A stretch of DNA of 41,670 bases, taken from positions 1 through 41,670 of the forward strand of contig JAKEHP010000038.1 of NCBI GenBank assembly GCA_022614955.1, given 5' to 3'. Each line of letters opens with the position of its first letter. Positions within the stretch are counted from its first letter, which is position 1. Position numbers and translations under genes: made by a program. Origin of the DNA: Candidatus Methylomirabilota bacterium. Its GTDB lineage: Bacteria > Methylomirabilota > Methylomirabilia > Methylomirabilales > JACPAU01. Of this stretch, positions 27,542 through 36,348 are shown piece after piece. The notes beneath the pieces were generated by a model. That model saw only the letters and a list, made by a program, of their open reading frames with translations. It did not search any database and was not told the origin of the DNA.

Positions 27542-30256
27542 GTGGGGAGAGCGGACACCATCCCGGGCCGCGTCGCCGCGGCCGCTGCCGCCTTCGGGGA
27601 CGCCCTCGCCATGCAGGCGAAGGGGGAGGCGGGCTACGCCCGGCTGACCTTTCGAGAGGTGGCCGAGCGGGCGGAGGCGGCAGCCCGTGGCCTGATCGCC
27701 CTGGGCCTCAAGCCCGGCGAGCGAGCGGTCCTTCTCTCGGAGAACCGGCCGGAATGGGGGGTGGCCTACCTGGCCATCACCGGCGCCGGCGGGACCGCCG
27801 TTCCCCTCGATACCCAGCTCAGCGACGCGGAGATCACCAACTGCGCCCGCCACGCCGGAGCAGAACTGGTCATTGCCTCCGGGCGCTTCCGGGAGCGGCT
27901 CACGGCGCTCGCCGGTCAGGGGCTCCCTGCCACGGTTATTGACCTGGACGGTGGCCCGGGGACCCTCCCCTTCAACGCCCTGGCGGAGCGGGGGGTTGGG
28001 ACGGCCCTTCCGGAGATCCCGGCCGACCTCCCCGCCTCGATCCTCTATACCTCCGGGACGACCGGCACGCCGAAGGGGGTCGTCCTCACCCACAGGAACT
28101 TCCTGGCAAACGCCCAGACGGCCCTGGACTTCGGCCTCTGCCGCCCCGACGACAACATTCTGGTCCTCCTGCCGCTGCACCACGCATTCCCGTTCATGGG
28201 GAACTTCCTCGTCCCCCTCCTCTCGGGCTCCTGCACGACGTTCCTGCAGAGCCTGAAGGCCCCCGACCTGCTGGCCTGCATGCAGGAGACGGGCGTGACG
28301 GTCCTCGTGGGGGTCCCGCAACTGTACGCCATGCTGCACCGGGGCCTCTGGGAGCAAGTAGGGCACCGGCCGGCTCTCGCCCGTGCAGCCTTCCGGGTGC
28401 TTTTGGCTGTCAGCGACCGCCTCCTGCCGCTCACCGGGGAGCGGGTGGGCCGGCTCCTCTTTCGGCAGGTCCACCGGCGCTTCGGTGGCCAGGTGCGCCT
28501 GCTAGCCAGCGGCGGCGCCAAGCTGGACCCTGCGGTGGGGGCCGACTTCAGGCGCCTGGGCTTTCCGATCCTGGAGGGCTACGGGCTCACCGAGACCGCC
28601 CCCATCGTCTCCTTCAACCCACCGGGACGCCCCGTGCTCGAGTCGGTGGGGCTCCCGCTGCCCGGCGTCGAGGTCCGCATCGGGGCGCCGGACAGGGACG
28701 GGGTGGGCGAGATCCTGGTCCGGGGGCCCAACGTGACATCCGGCTACTACCGGAATCCGGAGGCGACGGCGGAGGCCCTCCGGGACGGGTGGCTGCACAC
28801 CGGGGATCTGGGCTACCTGGACGCGCAGGGCTACCTCTACATCACCGGGCGGGCGAAGGAAGTGATCGTCCTCCCCTCGGGGAAAAACATCTACCCGGAG
28901 GAGGTGGAGGCGCACTACCTCCAGTGCCCCTACATCAAGGAAATCTGCGTGGTCGGGGTGGAGGCGGGCGGCGAGGTCGGGGCGGCCACCGAGAGCCTGC
29001 GGGCTCTCGTCCTCCCGGACTTCGACTACCTGAAGGCCCAGCGGCTCTCCAGCGCCCGGGAGGCGATTCGGTGGGACATGGAGAACTACTCTCGCCGGCT
29101 CCCGGCCTACAAGCGGGTCACGGGGTTCAGCCTGGTCAAGGAGCCGTTCCCCCGGACGCGCCTCGGGAAGATCCAGCGCCACCGCGTCCAGGAAATCTAC
29201 CGGGAGGTCCTGACCGCTCCCCCGACCCCCGAACCGGCCGTGGTGGCCGACGACCCCATCCTGGAGCGGCCCGGGGCCGACCGGATCCTGCAGCTCCTGA
29301 CCGAACGGGCCAAGGGGCGGCCGGTCCGCCTGGACGACAACCTGGAGCTGGACCTGGGGATTGACTCGCTCGGCCGGGTGGAGCTGGTCGTGGCCCTGGA
29401 GGAGATGTTCGGCATCAAACTTCCCGACGAGGCCGGCTCGGAGGTCTTCACGGTCCGGGAACTCCTCACCCGGGTCCTCGAGCCGGCGGGGAGCGGCCGC
29501 GCGCCCGCCCCAACCCGTCGGAGCCCCTGGGAGGCGATCCTGAACAGCCCCCCGGACGCGGCGGCGCAGGAGCGCCTCGCCGCCGGCACCTCCGGCCAGG
29601 CCCGCGTCTTCTCCTGGTTCGTCCGGCAGGTCTGCTGGCTCCTCTTCACCCTCGGCTGCCTCCTCAAGGTCCGGGGACGGGAGCGGGTGCCGGAGACGGG
29701 GCCCTTCATTCTGGCCTCGAACCACGCATCCTACCTCGACGCCTTTGTCATCGCGGCCGCCCTCCCATACCGGTTCGTCACCCGGCTCTACTACGTGGGG
29801 TTCCAGACCTTCTTCCAGGGCCCGTTCCTGGACTGGTTCGGCCGGAACGTCCGCGTGATCAACATTGACCTGGACGCCTACCTGGCCCGGGCCCTCCAGA
29901 CGGCCGCCCACGTCCTCCGTGAGGGGAAGGGCCTCTGCGTCTTCCCCGAGGGGGCCCGCTCGATTGACGGAACCGTGAAGCCCTTCAAGAAAGGGACAGG
30001 GATCCTGGCCCTGGGGGTGAAGGTCCCGCTGGTCCCGGTGCACCTCGGCGGGACCTTCGACGTCTGGCCACGCGGCGAGCGCTGGCCCCGCCCGGCCCGA
30101 ATCCGGGTAACCTTCGGTGAGCCGGCCAGCGTGGACGATCTGCTGCGGGACCCTGCCGCTGTCGGCGCCGACGAGGCGGAGCGCCTCATGGCCGCACTGC
30201 GGGCCCGGGTGGCCGCCCTGGCCGAGCCCGTTGATGCGGGGGAGCGCCTCACCTAG
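27542..30256 (+). CDS. Fusion protein: AMP-dependent acyl-CoA/ACP synthetase – acyl carrier domain – PlsC-type acyltransferase
   Basis: YTSGTTGTPKGVVLTH (AMP-binding), LGIDSLGRVELVVALEEMF (phosphopantetheine site), NHASYLDAFV and FPEGARS (PlsC). Start assigned to GTG 27542 because the ATG at 27533 overlaps a TATAAT. Confidence 0.85.
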   Translation: MGRADTIPGRVAAAAAAFGDALAMQAKGEAGYARLTFREVAERAEAAARGLIALGLKPGERAVLLSENRPEWGVAYLAITGAGGTAVPLDTQLSDAEITNCARHAGAELVIASGRFRERLTALAGQGLPATVIDLDGGPGTLPFNALAERGVGTALPEIPADLPASILYTSGTTGTPKGVVLTHRNFLANAQTALDFGLCRPDDNILVLLPLHHAFPFMGNFLVPLLSGSCTTFLQSLKAPDLLACMQETGVTVLVGVPQLYAMLHRGLWEQVGHRPALARAAFRVLLAVSDRLLPLTGERVGRLLFRQVHRRFGGQVRLLASGGAKLDPAVGADFRRLGFPILEGYGLTETAPIVSFNPPGRPVLESVGLPLPGVEVRIGAPDRDGVGEILVRGPNVTSGYYRNPEATAEALRDGWLHTGDLGYLDAQGYLYITGRAKEVIVLPSGKNIYPEEVEAHYLQCPYIKEICVVGVEAGGEVGAATESLRALVLPDFDYLKAQRLSSAREAIRWDMENYSRRLPAYKRVTGFSLVKEPFPRTRLGKIQRHRVQEIYREVLTAPPTPEPAVVADDPILERPGADRILQLLTERAKGRPVRLDDNLELDLGIDSLGRVELVVALEEMFGIKLPDEAGSEVFTVRELLTRVLEPAGSGRAPAPTRRSPWEAILNSPPDAAAQERLAAGTSGQARVFSWFVRQVCWLLFTLGCLLKVRGRERVPETGPFILASNHASYLDAFVIAAALPYRFVTRLYYVGFQTFFQGPFLDWFGRNVRVINIDLDAYLARALQTAAHVLREGKGLCVFPEGARSIDGTVKPFKKGTGILALGVKVPLVPVHLGGTFDVWPRGERWPRPARIRVTFGEPASVDDLLRDPAAVGADEAERLMAALRARVAALAEPVDAGERLT

Positions 30257-30315
30257 AATAACTCCAACGAATTGGACCTAACGCCCACGCGACGGCCCGG
30301 CACTAGAATATTGCC

Positions 30316-31143
30316 ATGCGGCACCGCCCCCTGAAGGACTATTACGGGATCTTGGGGGTTACCCCCGGCACCTCCGAGGAGGAGGTCAAGCGGGCCTACC
30401 GCCGGCTTGCCCTCAAATACCACCCGGACCGCAACCCCGGGGACAGGGCGGCCGAGGAGCGCTTCAAGGAGGTGAGCGAGGCCTACGCCGTCCTGACGGA
30501 CCCGGAAAAGCGCCGGGCCTACGAGGGGGCGCGGGCAGCCGGGCCGCAGGCCCGGGGCCATCCTGGCTTCGGCTACAGTCAGGAGGATATCCTCCGGGAC
30601 CTCTTCAGCGGCCTGCGGGCGAACCCCTTCTTCGCTGACCTGATGGAGGAGTTCCTGCGGGCCGGAGTCCGGGCCGACGAGCGGTTCTTCACCCAGACCT
30701 TCTTGGGCGGTCGGGGCGTCGTCTTCGGTGGCATCTTCGTGGCCGGACCATGGGGGTGGCGCCGGATCACCTTTGGCCCCGGCCGGCGGGCCGAGGTGCG
30801 GGAGGGGGAGGCGGAGCCATCGGCCGCCCAGGGGGGCGGCCTCCTCCGCGCCCTGGGGCGGATGCTCCTTGGGGCGCTTCGAGGCCTCCTCGGCCGGACG
30901 GCCCTCCCCGCGGGCAAAGACGGCGATCTGACCCGGGACCTCCCGCTCACGGATGCCGAGGCAGCGGCGGGCGGCGTCAAGCGGGTCTCCCTCTCCCGGG
31001 AGGGGGAGGTGGAGGAGGTCCTGGTCACGATCCCGCCTAGAGTACGGTCAGGGATGCGCCTGCGGCTCAAGGGGAAGGGGCGGCCGGGGCCGGACGGCCG
31101 GCCAGGCGATCTCTATCTCCGGGTGACCACCGGGAACCGGTAG
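30316..31143 (+). CDS. J-domain protein with DnaJ C-terminal-like region (CbpA-like)
   Basis: [36 protein letters not shown] with HPD; C-terminal [34 protein letters not shown]; no CXXCXGXG zinc repeats. Confidence 0.9.
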   Translation: MRHRPLKDYYGILGVTPGTSEEEVKRAYRRLALKYHPDRNPGDRAAEERFKEVSEAYAVLTDPEKRRAYEGARAAGPQARGHPGFGYSQEDILRDLFSGLRANPFFADLMEEFLRAGVRADERFFTQTFLGGRGVVFGGIFVAGPWGWRRITFGPGRRAEVREGEAEPSAAQGGGLLRALGRMLLGALRGLLGRTALPAGKDGDLTRDLPLTDAEAAAGGVKRVSLSREGEVEEVLVTIPPRVRSGMRLRLKGKGRPGPDGRPGDLYLRVTTGNR

Positions 31144-31165
31144 GTCTCGCACCGGGGAGGCGCTG

Positions 31166-32824
31166 GTGAAGAGCACCATGCCCCTGGGGGACTTCCTGGT
31201 CGCCTACCTGAAGCGGATCGGGGTGGAGCGCCTCTTCGGCATCCCGGGGGACCTCGTCCTGAACCTCTTCCTGCGCTTCGGGAAACCGCGCGGCCTCCCC
31301 ATCGTCACCCTCTCCCACGAGCCCGGCGTCGGATTCGCCGCCGACGGATATGCCCGCAGCACCCGGCGCCTGGGTGTCATCTGCGTCACCTACGGGGCCG
31401 GCGGTCACAACATGGTGAACCCCATAGCCGGCGCCTTCTCCGAAAAGGTCCCCCTCCTGGTGCTGAGCGGCGGGCCCGGGGAGGAGGAGCGGAAGCTCGG
31501 GGCCCTGATCCATCACCAGGCCAAGGAGATCGAGTCCCAGTTCCGCATCTACCAGGAGCTGACCTGCGCCGCCGCTGTCCTCGATGATCCCCGGACGGCC
31601 GCCGAGGAGGTGGACCGGGTCGTCCGCGCCATTCACCACCACTACCGCCCGGGCTACCTGGAGATCCACCGGGACGCGGTGGAAAGACCCATCCCGGTCC
31701 CGGCAGCCCTGCGGCGCTGGAACGGGACCTTCCCCCCGCGGCGGGCCGACCGGCAGCGGGTGGCCGAGGCGGTCCGGGAGACGGCCGCCTGGCTGAACCG
31801 GGCCAAGCGGCCGGTCGTCATTGCGGGGGTGGAGGTCCAGCGCTTCGGCGTCCGGAGGGAACTGGTTGCGCTGGTGGAGCGCCTGGGGGTCCCCTGCCTG
31901 ACGACCGTCCTGGCCAAGGGGGTCTTCCCCATGGACCACCCGCAGCACATGGGGATCCACATCGGGCCCCTGAGCCACCCGGCCATCCGGCGGCGGGTGG
32001 CGACGGCGGATCTCGTCCTGTACCTCGGGGCATTCCTCACAGACGTGGACCTGGGCAACCAGCCCTTGACGATCGCCCGGCACCGATCCATCTGGGCCAT
32101 GGACGATCGGGTGGAGATCTCCTTTCACTCCTACGCGGACGTGCCCCTCGCCGACTTCGTTCGCGGCCTCCTGAGGACGCCCCTGCGAAGGCACCGGGAG
32201 CGCGTGAGGTACTGCGACAACCTCCCTCCGCAGAGAAGGAGGGGCAACGGGATCACGGTGACCGAGGTCCTGCAGGAGATGAATCGCTTCCTCCGGGGAC
32301 GGCGGGATTACCTGGTGACGGCCGACTCCGGGGACGCCATCTTCGCCGGGCTGGAGATCCGGATGAGCGGCATGGCCGCCTACCTGGCCCAGGGGTACTA
32401 CGCCTCGATGGGGTTCGCCGTCCCCGGGGCCCTTGGGGCGCAGATGGGGACGGGACTCCGTCCGTTGATCCTGTGCGGCGACGGCGCCTTCCAGATGACC
32501 GGGTACGAGATCGCTCATGCCCCCCGCTACGGGCTCAACCCGGTGGTGATCCTCCTGAACAACGGCGGGTGGGGAATCTTCCACCATTTCGCCACACGGC
32601 CGGACCTCTTGGCCCTTCCCTCCTGGCGGTACGCCGCCCTGGCACGCCTGTGGGGTGGCGCCGGCTACGAGGCCGGGACAGCCTTGGCACTACGGGAGGC
32701 GCTCCAGGCGGCCGACCGCGAGCGGCGCTTCGTCATCATCGAGGTCCCCATCGCCCCCGGGGACCACTCCCCCCTGGCGCGCCGCTTCTTCACCGCGCGC
32801 CGCACTCCGCGGCGATCCCGGTGA
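31166..32824 (+). CDS. TPP-dependent 2-oxoacid decarboxylase (indolepyruvate/phenylpyruvate decarboxylase-like)
   Basis: LFGIPGDLVLNLF, LSHEPGVGFAADGYAR (catalytic Glu), GDGAFQMTGYEIAHAPRYGLNPVVILLNN TPP motif. Confidence 0.88.
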   Translation: MKSTMPLGDFLVAYLKRIGVERLFGIPGDLVLNLFLRFGKPRGLPIVTLSHEPGVGFAADGYARSTRRLGVICVTYGAGGHNMVNPIAGAFSEKVPLLVLSGGPGEEERKLGALIHHQAKEIESQFRIYQELTCAAAVLDDPRTAAEEVDRVVRAIHHHYRPGYLEIHRDAVERPIPVPAALRRWNGTFPPRRADRQRVAEAVRETAAWLNRAKRPVVIAGVEVQRFGVRRELVALVERLGVPCLTTVLAKGVFPMDHPQHMGIHIGPLSHPAIRRRVATADLVLYLGAFLTDVDLGNQPLTIARHRSIWAMDDRVEISFHSYADVPLADFVRGLLRTPLRRHRERVRYCDNLPPQRRRGNGITVTEVLQEMNRFLRGRRDYLVTADSGDAIFAGLEIRMSGMAAYLAQGYYASMGFAVPGALGAQMGTGLRPLILCGDGAFQMTGYEIAHAPRYGLNPVVILLNNGGWGIFHHFATRPDLLALPSWRYAALARLWGGAGYEAGTALALREALQAADRERRFVIIEVPIAPGDHSPLARRFFTARRTPRRSR

Positions 32825-32926
32825 GCGCGGAGGCGGCGCGGAAAGCCCCCCCCAGACAGCCTGGTAGGGGACACGGGGGGATCTCGGCGGCGAGCGGACC
32901 TGGATCCCTTCTGTATGAGTTTGCGC

Positions 32927-32956
32927 TTGTCGGGCCCTGCGCCGGGGGGCTAGACT
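32927..32956 (+). promoter_or_regulatory. Sigma70-type promoter of fhs, leaderless configuration
   Basis: TTGTCG-18 nt-TAGACT, then 7 nt to ATG 32964, no SD. Confidence 0.5.
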
Positions 32957-32963
32957 GCGGCCC

Positions 32964-34598
32964 ATGAGGCCCATCGAGGAGGTCGGCGCAGGACTCGGCC
33001 TCTCCCCCGACGACCTCATCCCCTACGGCCGGACGAAGGCCAAGATTCGTCTGCGAGTCCTGGAGACACACCGCCGAGCCCCCCGGGGGAAGCTGGTCGT
33101 CGTTTCCTCGATCACCCCCACGCCGGCCGGCGAGGGGAAGACCACCACCACCATCGGCCTCGGGCAGGCCCTGGGGCGCCTCAAGCGCAGGGCGGTCATC
33201 GCGCTCCGGGAGCCTTCCATCGGCCCCATCATGGGGGTGAAGGGGGGCGGGACGGGCGGCGGGCGCGCCCAGGTCATCCCCCACGACGAGATCAACCTCC
33301 ACTTCACCGGTGACCTGCATGCCGTCGCCGCCGCCCACAACCTGCTGGCCGCCGTCCTGGACAACCACCTCTACCACGACAACCCCCTGCGGATTGATCC
33401 CCGGCAGATCCTCTGGCGGCGAGTCATTGACATGAATGACCGGGCGCTCCGCCACGTGGTGGTGGGGCTGGGCGGCCGGACGCAGGGGGTCCCCCACGAG
33501 GGGGGCTTCCTCATCACCGCCGCGTCCGAGGTAATGGCCCTCCTCTGCCTGGCGGAGGACCTGGCCGACCTGAAGGAGCGCCTGCGGCGCATCCTGGTGG
33601 CGTTCACCTACGACGGGGAGCCGGTCCTGGCCGAGGCCCTCAAGGTGGCGGGGGCGATGACCGCCCTGCTCCGGGAGGCGTTGCAGCCCAACCTGGTCCA
33701 GACGTTGGAGGGGACGCCGGCCCTGGTGCACGGGGGGCCCTTCGCCAACATCGCGCACGGCTGCAACAGCGTGCTGGCCACCAAGATGGCCCTGGCCCTC
33801 GGGGAGCTCTGCGTCACCGAGGCCGGCTTCGGGTTCGACCTGGGTGCGGAGAAGTTCTTCGACATCAAGTGCCCCACGGCAGGCCTCAGCCCCGACGCGG
33901 TGGTCCTCGTGGCCAGTGTCCGGGCCCTGAAGTACCACGGGGGCGTCGCCATCCGGGAGCTGGACCGGGAGGACCCGGGGGCCCTCACACGGGGCTTCCC
34001 GAACCTGGAGAAGCACGTGGAGGATACCCGCCTCTTCGGCGTCCCTCTCGTCGTGGCCATCAACCGGTTCCCGTCCGACACCCCGGCGGAGCTTGAGGTC
34101 CTCCGGGAGCACTGCGCCGCCCTCGGGATCCCGGCCGCCGTGACGGATGTGCACCGAGAGGGAGGGGCGGGCGGTATCGCGCTGGCGGAGTGCCTGCTGG
34201 ATCTCCTGGCCACGACCCCCTCCCGGTTCAGGCCCCTCTACGACTGGAGCCTCCCGGTCAAGGAGAAGATCCGTCTGATCGCCACCCGGATGTACGGGGC
34301 CTCCGCCATCTACTACACCCGCCGCGCCGAGCGGGACATCGAGCAGATCAACAAGCTGGGGTACAGCGGGCTCCCCATCTGCATGGCCAAGACCCCCCGG
34401 TCCCTCTCGGACGACCCGGCCCTGCGGGGGCGGCCCGAGGACTTCACCGTGACCGTGGACGAGGTGGGGATCTCGGCGGGAGCCGGCTTCCTGGTCCCCA
34501 TCACGGGCGAGATCATGACCATGCCGGGCCTCCCGAAGCGCCCGGCGGCGGAGCAGATTGACATGGACGAGGCCGGGAATATCCTCGGCCTCGGCTAG
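32964..34598 (+). CDS. fhs: Formate--tetrahydrofolate ligase
   Basis: VVSSITPTPAGEGKTTTTIGLGQAL, REPSIGPIMGVKGGGTGGGRAQVIPHDEINLHFTGD, EAGFGFDLGAEKFFDIKCPTAGL, ITGEIMTMPGLPKRPAAEQIDMDEAGNILGL. Confidence 0.97.
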   Translation: MRPIEEVGAGLGLSPDDLIPYGRTKAKIRLRVLETHRRAPRGKLVVVSSITPTPAGEGKTTTTIGLGQALGRLKRRAVIALREPSIGPIMGVKGGGTGGGRAQVIPHDEINLHFTGDLHAVAAAHNLLAAVLDNHLYHDNPLRIDPRQILWRRVIDMNDRALRHVVVGLGGRTQGVPHEGGFLITAASEVMALLCLAEDLADLKERLRRILVAFTYDGEPVLAEALKVAGAMTALLREALQPNLVQTLEGTPALVHGGPFANIAHGCNSVLATKMALALGELCVTEAGFGFDLGAEKFFDIKCPTAGLSPDAVVLVASVRALKYHGGVAIRELDREDPGALTRGFPNLEKHVEDTRLFGVPLVVAINRFPSDTPAELEVLREHCAALGIPAAVTDVHREGGAGGIALAECLLDLLATTPSRFRPLYDWSLPVKEKIRLIATRMYGASAIYYTRRAERDIEQINKLGYSGLPICMAKTPRSLSDDPALRGRPEDFTVTVDEVGISAGAGFLVPITGEIMTMPGLPKRPAAEQIDMDEAGNILGLG

Positions 34599-34671
34599 GG
34601 GACGCCTGCGCCGGGTGGCGGCGCGGGTCCCCGGAGCTCTCTTCCTCTGCACTTCCCTTAGGAGGGACGTG

Positions 34672-35100
34672 ATGCGCAGATGCCATCGGGGAATCGCCGC
34701 TCGTCTGCCCGGGAAGTTGCTGGCCTGCTACCTGGTCGCCGCGACGGCCCTGCTCGGGGCCATCCCCCGGGAGGGGGCCGCCGCCCTCGTCCCCACCACG
34801 CTCGCCACGGCCGAGCGGGCCGCGGGCGCGGGGCGCGCGGAAGATCTCGCCCGCCTCCAGAGCCTGTTGGAACGCAAGGTGGTCACGCAGCGCCTCGCCG
34901 ACCTGGGCCTTTCTGCCGAGGAGATCCGGACCCGCCTGAACGCCCTGGACGACGCCCGCCTACACGAGCTTGCCCAGCGGATGGACGGCCTGCTGCCAGC
35001 GGGGGATGGCGTCGGGGTCGTTGTGGCGGTGGCCGTCATCGTCCTCCTGGTCGTGCTGATCATCTACTTCATGGACCGGAAGATCATCATTACGCGCTGA
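34672..35100 (+). CDS. PA2779-like small membrane protein
   Basis: LLERKVVTQRLADLGLSAEEIRTRLNALDDARLHELAQRMDGL... then C-terminal TM VVVAVAVIVLLVVLIIYFMDRKIIIT; SD taggaggg. Confidence 0.7.
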   Translation: MRRCHRGIAARLPGKLLACYLVAATALLGAIPREGAAALVPTTLATAERAAGAGRAEDLARLQSLLERKVVTQRLADLGLSAEEIRTRLNALDDARLHELAQRMDGLLPAGDGVGVVVAVAVIVLLVVLIIYFMDRKIIITR

Positions 35101-35118
35101 GGCGCGGGTGGAGGCCTG

Positions 35119-35439
35119 ATGGACCCGGCGCGCCTCGAGCAGTTCAAGAAAGTCGCGGAGCAGTACCCCAACGATGAGGTGGCCCGGTACGGCCTCGGGT
35201 CCCTGTACCTGCAGACGGAGCGGTCCGCCGAGGCCGAGGCGGAGTTCCGGGCGGCCATCGCCATCAAGCCCAACTACACCGCCGCCTACCGGGGCCTCGG
35301 GAGGGCGCTGGAGAAACAGGGGAAACTCGAGGAAGCCATCGCCACCTACAGGAAGGGTTGTGAGGTGGCGGTCCAGACCGGCGACCTGCAGACCAAGAAG
35401 GAGATGGAGGTCTTCGTCAAGCGGCTCGCGAAGGAGTGA
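35119..35439 (+). CDS. TPR-repeat protein
   Basis: EVARYGLGSLYLQTERSAEAEAEFRAAIAIKPNYTAAYRGLGRALEKQGKLEEAIATYRKG. Confidence 0.85.
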   Translation: MDPARLEQFKKVAEQYPNDEVARYGLGSLYLQTERSAEAEAEFRAAIAIKPNYTAAYRGLGRALEKQGKLEEAIATYRKGCEVAVQTGDLQTKKEMEVFVKRLAKE

Positions 35440-35449
35440 GGCTGGCACA

Positions 35450-35485
35450 AGCGAAACCGCAGGCCGGGTGGCCTGCGGTTTCGCT
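35450..35485. terminator. Bidirectional hairpin between convergent genes
   Basis: AGCGAAACCGCAGGCC-GGGT-GGCCTGCGGTTTCGCT, 16-bp perfect stem with 4-nt loop; no U-tract on either side. Confidence 0.6.
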
Positions 35486-35500
35486 CGTGGAAGGGGTCAG

Positions 35501-36091
35501 CTAGCTGCTCCGCCCCACCGCGCTCTGAGCGACCCAGCCCATCTGCCTGCCCGCGGGATCTGCGACCTTGAGCCAGCCCCCCCGGACATCCAGGAAGCGG
35601 AGCTCGGTTCCCTGCTTCAGCTCGGCCACCAGGTTCGCCTTCGGGTCGGGTGCCTCGCGCAGGTTGGCTTGGGCAGCCGCCACCCGGAACGGGAGGAGGG
35701 CGCTGAAGGGGACGGTCCCGCTCACGCTGTTCTCACCCGTATCCGGCTGGACCGCTTCCCGGTTGACCCAGGCGACCTGCCCGCCCTCAGGGATCCAGAC
35801 CCGCACCCAGTTGCCCTGGACCTCGAGCCTGGCCACCCGGTCCCCCATGCGCAGTGCCCCGGCCGGCTTAGCCTTCGCGTCGGGGCCTATCTTCGGTACC
35901 ACGTTCGACTTGGCGATGACGAGCGTGGGAAGCTCCTTCGCCGCCACCCCGTCCGCGGAGACAGGGTTGAAGCTGAACCAGCCTGAGACGGTCTGCTTCG
36001 TGCTCTCCCACGCCTGCTGCGTCTGGGCGCACCCACCGGTCGCCAACAGGGCGAGGAAGGCCAGGAGTAGGGCACTGAACCGACGAACCAT
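35501..36091 (-). CDS. SH3-domain lipoprotein
   Basis: MVRRFSALLLAFLALLATGGC lipobox; ANLREAPDPKANLVAELKQGTELRFLDVRGGWLKV SH3_3-like, with a second SH3-like unit upstream. Confidence 0.8.
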   Translation of the reverse strand: MVRRFSALLLAFLALLATGGCAQTQQAWESTKQTVSGWFSFNPVSADGVAAKELPTLVIAKSNVVPKIGPDAKAKPAGALRMGDRVARLEVQGNWVRVWIPEGGQVAWVNREAVQPDTGENSVSGTVPFSALLPFRVAAAQANLREAPDPKANLVAELKQGTELRFLDVRGGWLKVADPAGRQMGWVAQSAVGRSS

Positions 36092-36348
36092 CCTTCCGCC
36101 TCCTTTCCCGGCGAGCCGTTGGCCGCCGCCGGAGGAGGCAGAAGCAAGCGGGATGCCAGTGACCCTCCCAGTCCCAAGTGCCAGCAGCGGCGGGGTCCCC
36201 CCCAGGGCCCGGTGCCCTCCCGGCCAGGGGAGCCCCCGGGTCGTTACGAAATCCCTCCATGACGGAACGCCAATCCCCTTTCCCCTTGACTTCACACCCC
36301 TCCCCTGCATGAATAGCCCGGCGACCAAGCCAGTCACCCCTGAGCCCC

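Noticed and set aside
26831-28474. 547-aa - strand ORF
   Set aside because: Antisense to the JAMM and AMP-ligase genes; same shadow-ORF signature. Similar rejection for 28502-30043, 31067-32587, 32790-34652 and 38636-40483.
30253-30309. Two CTAGAATA copies flanking the gap before the J-domain gene
   Set aside because: 8-bp direct repeats only; the first includes the previous gene's stop codon. No convincing -35 or element structure links them.
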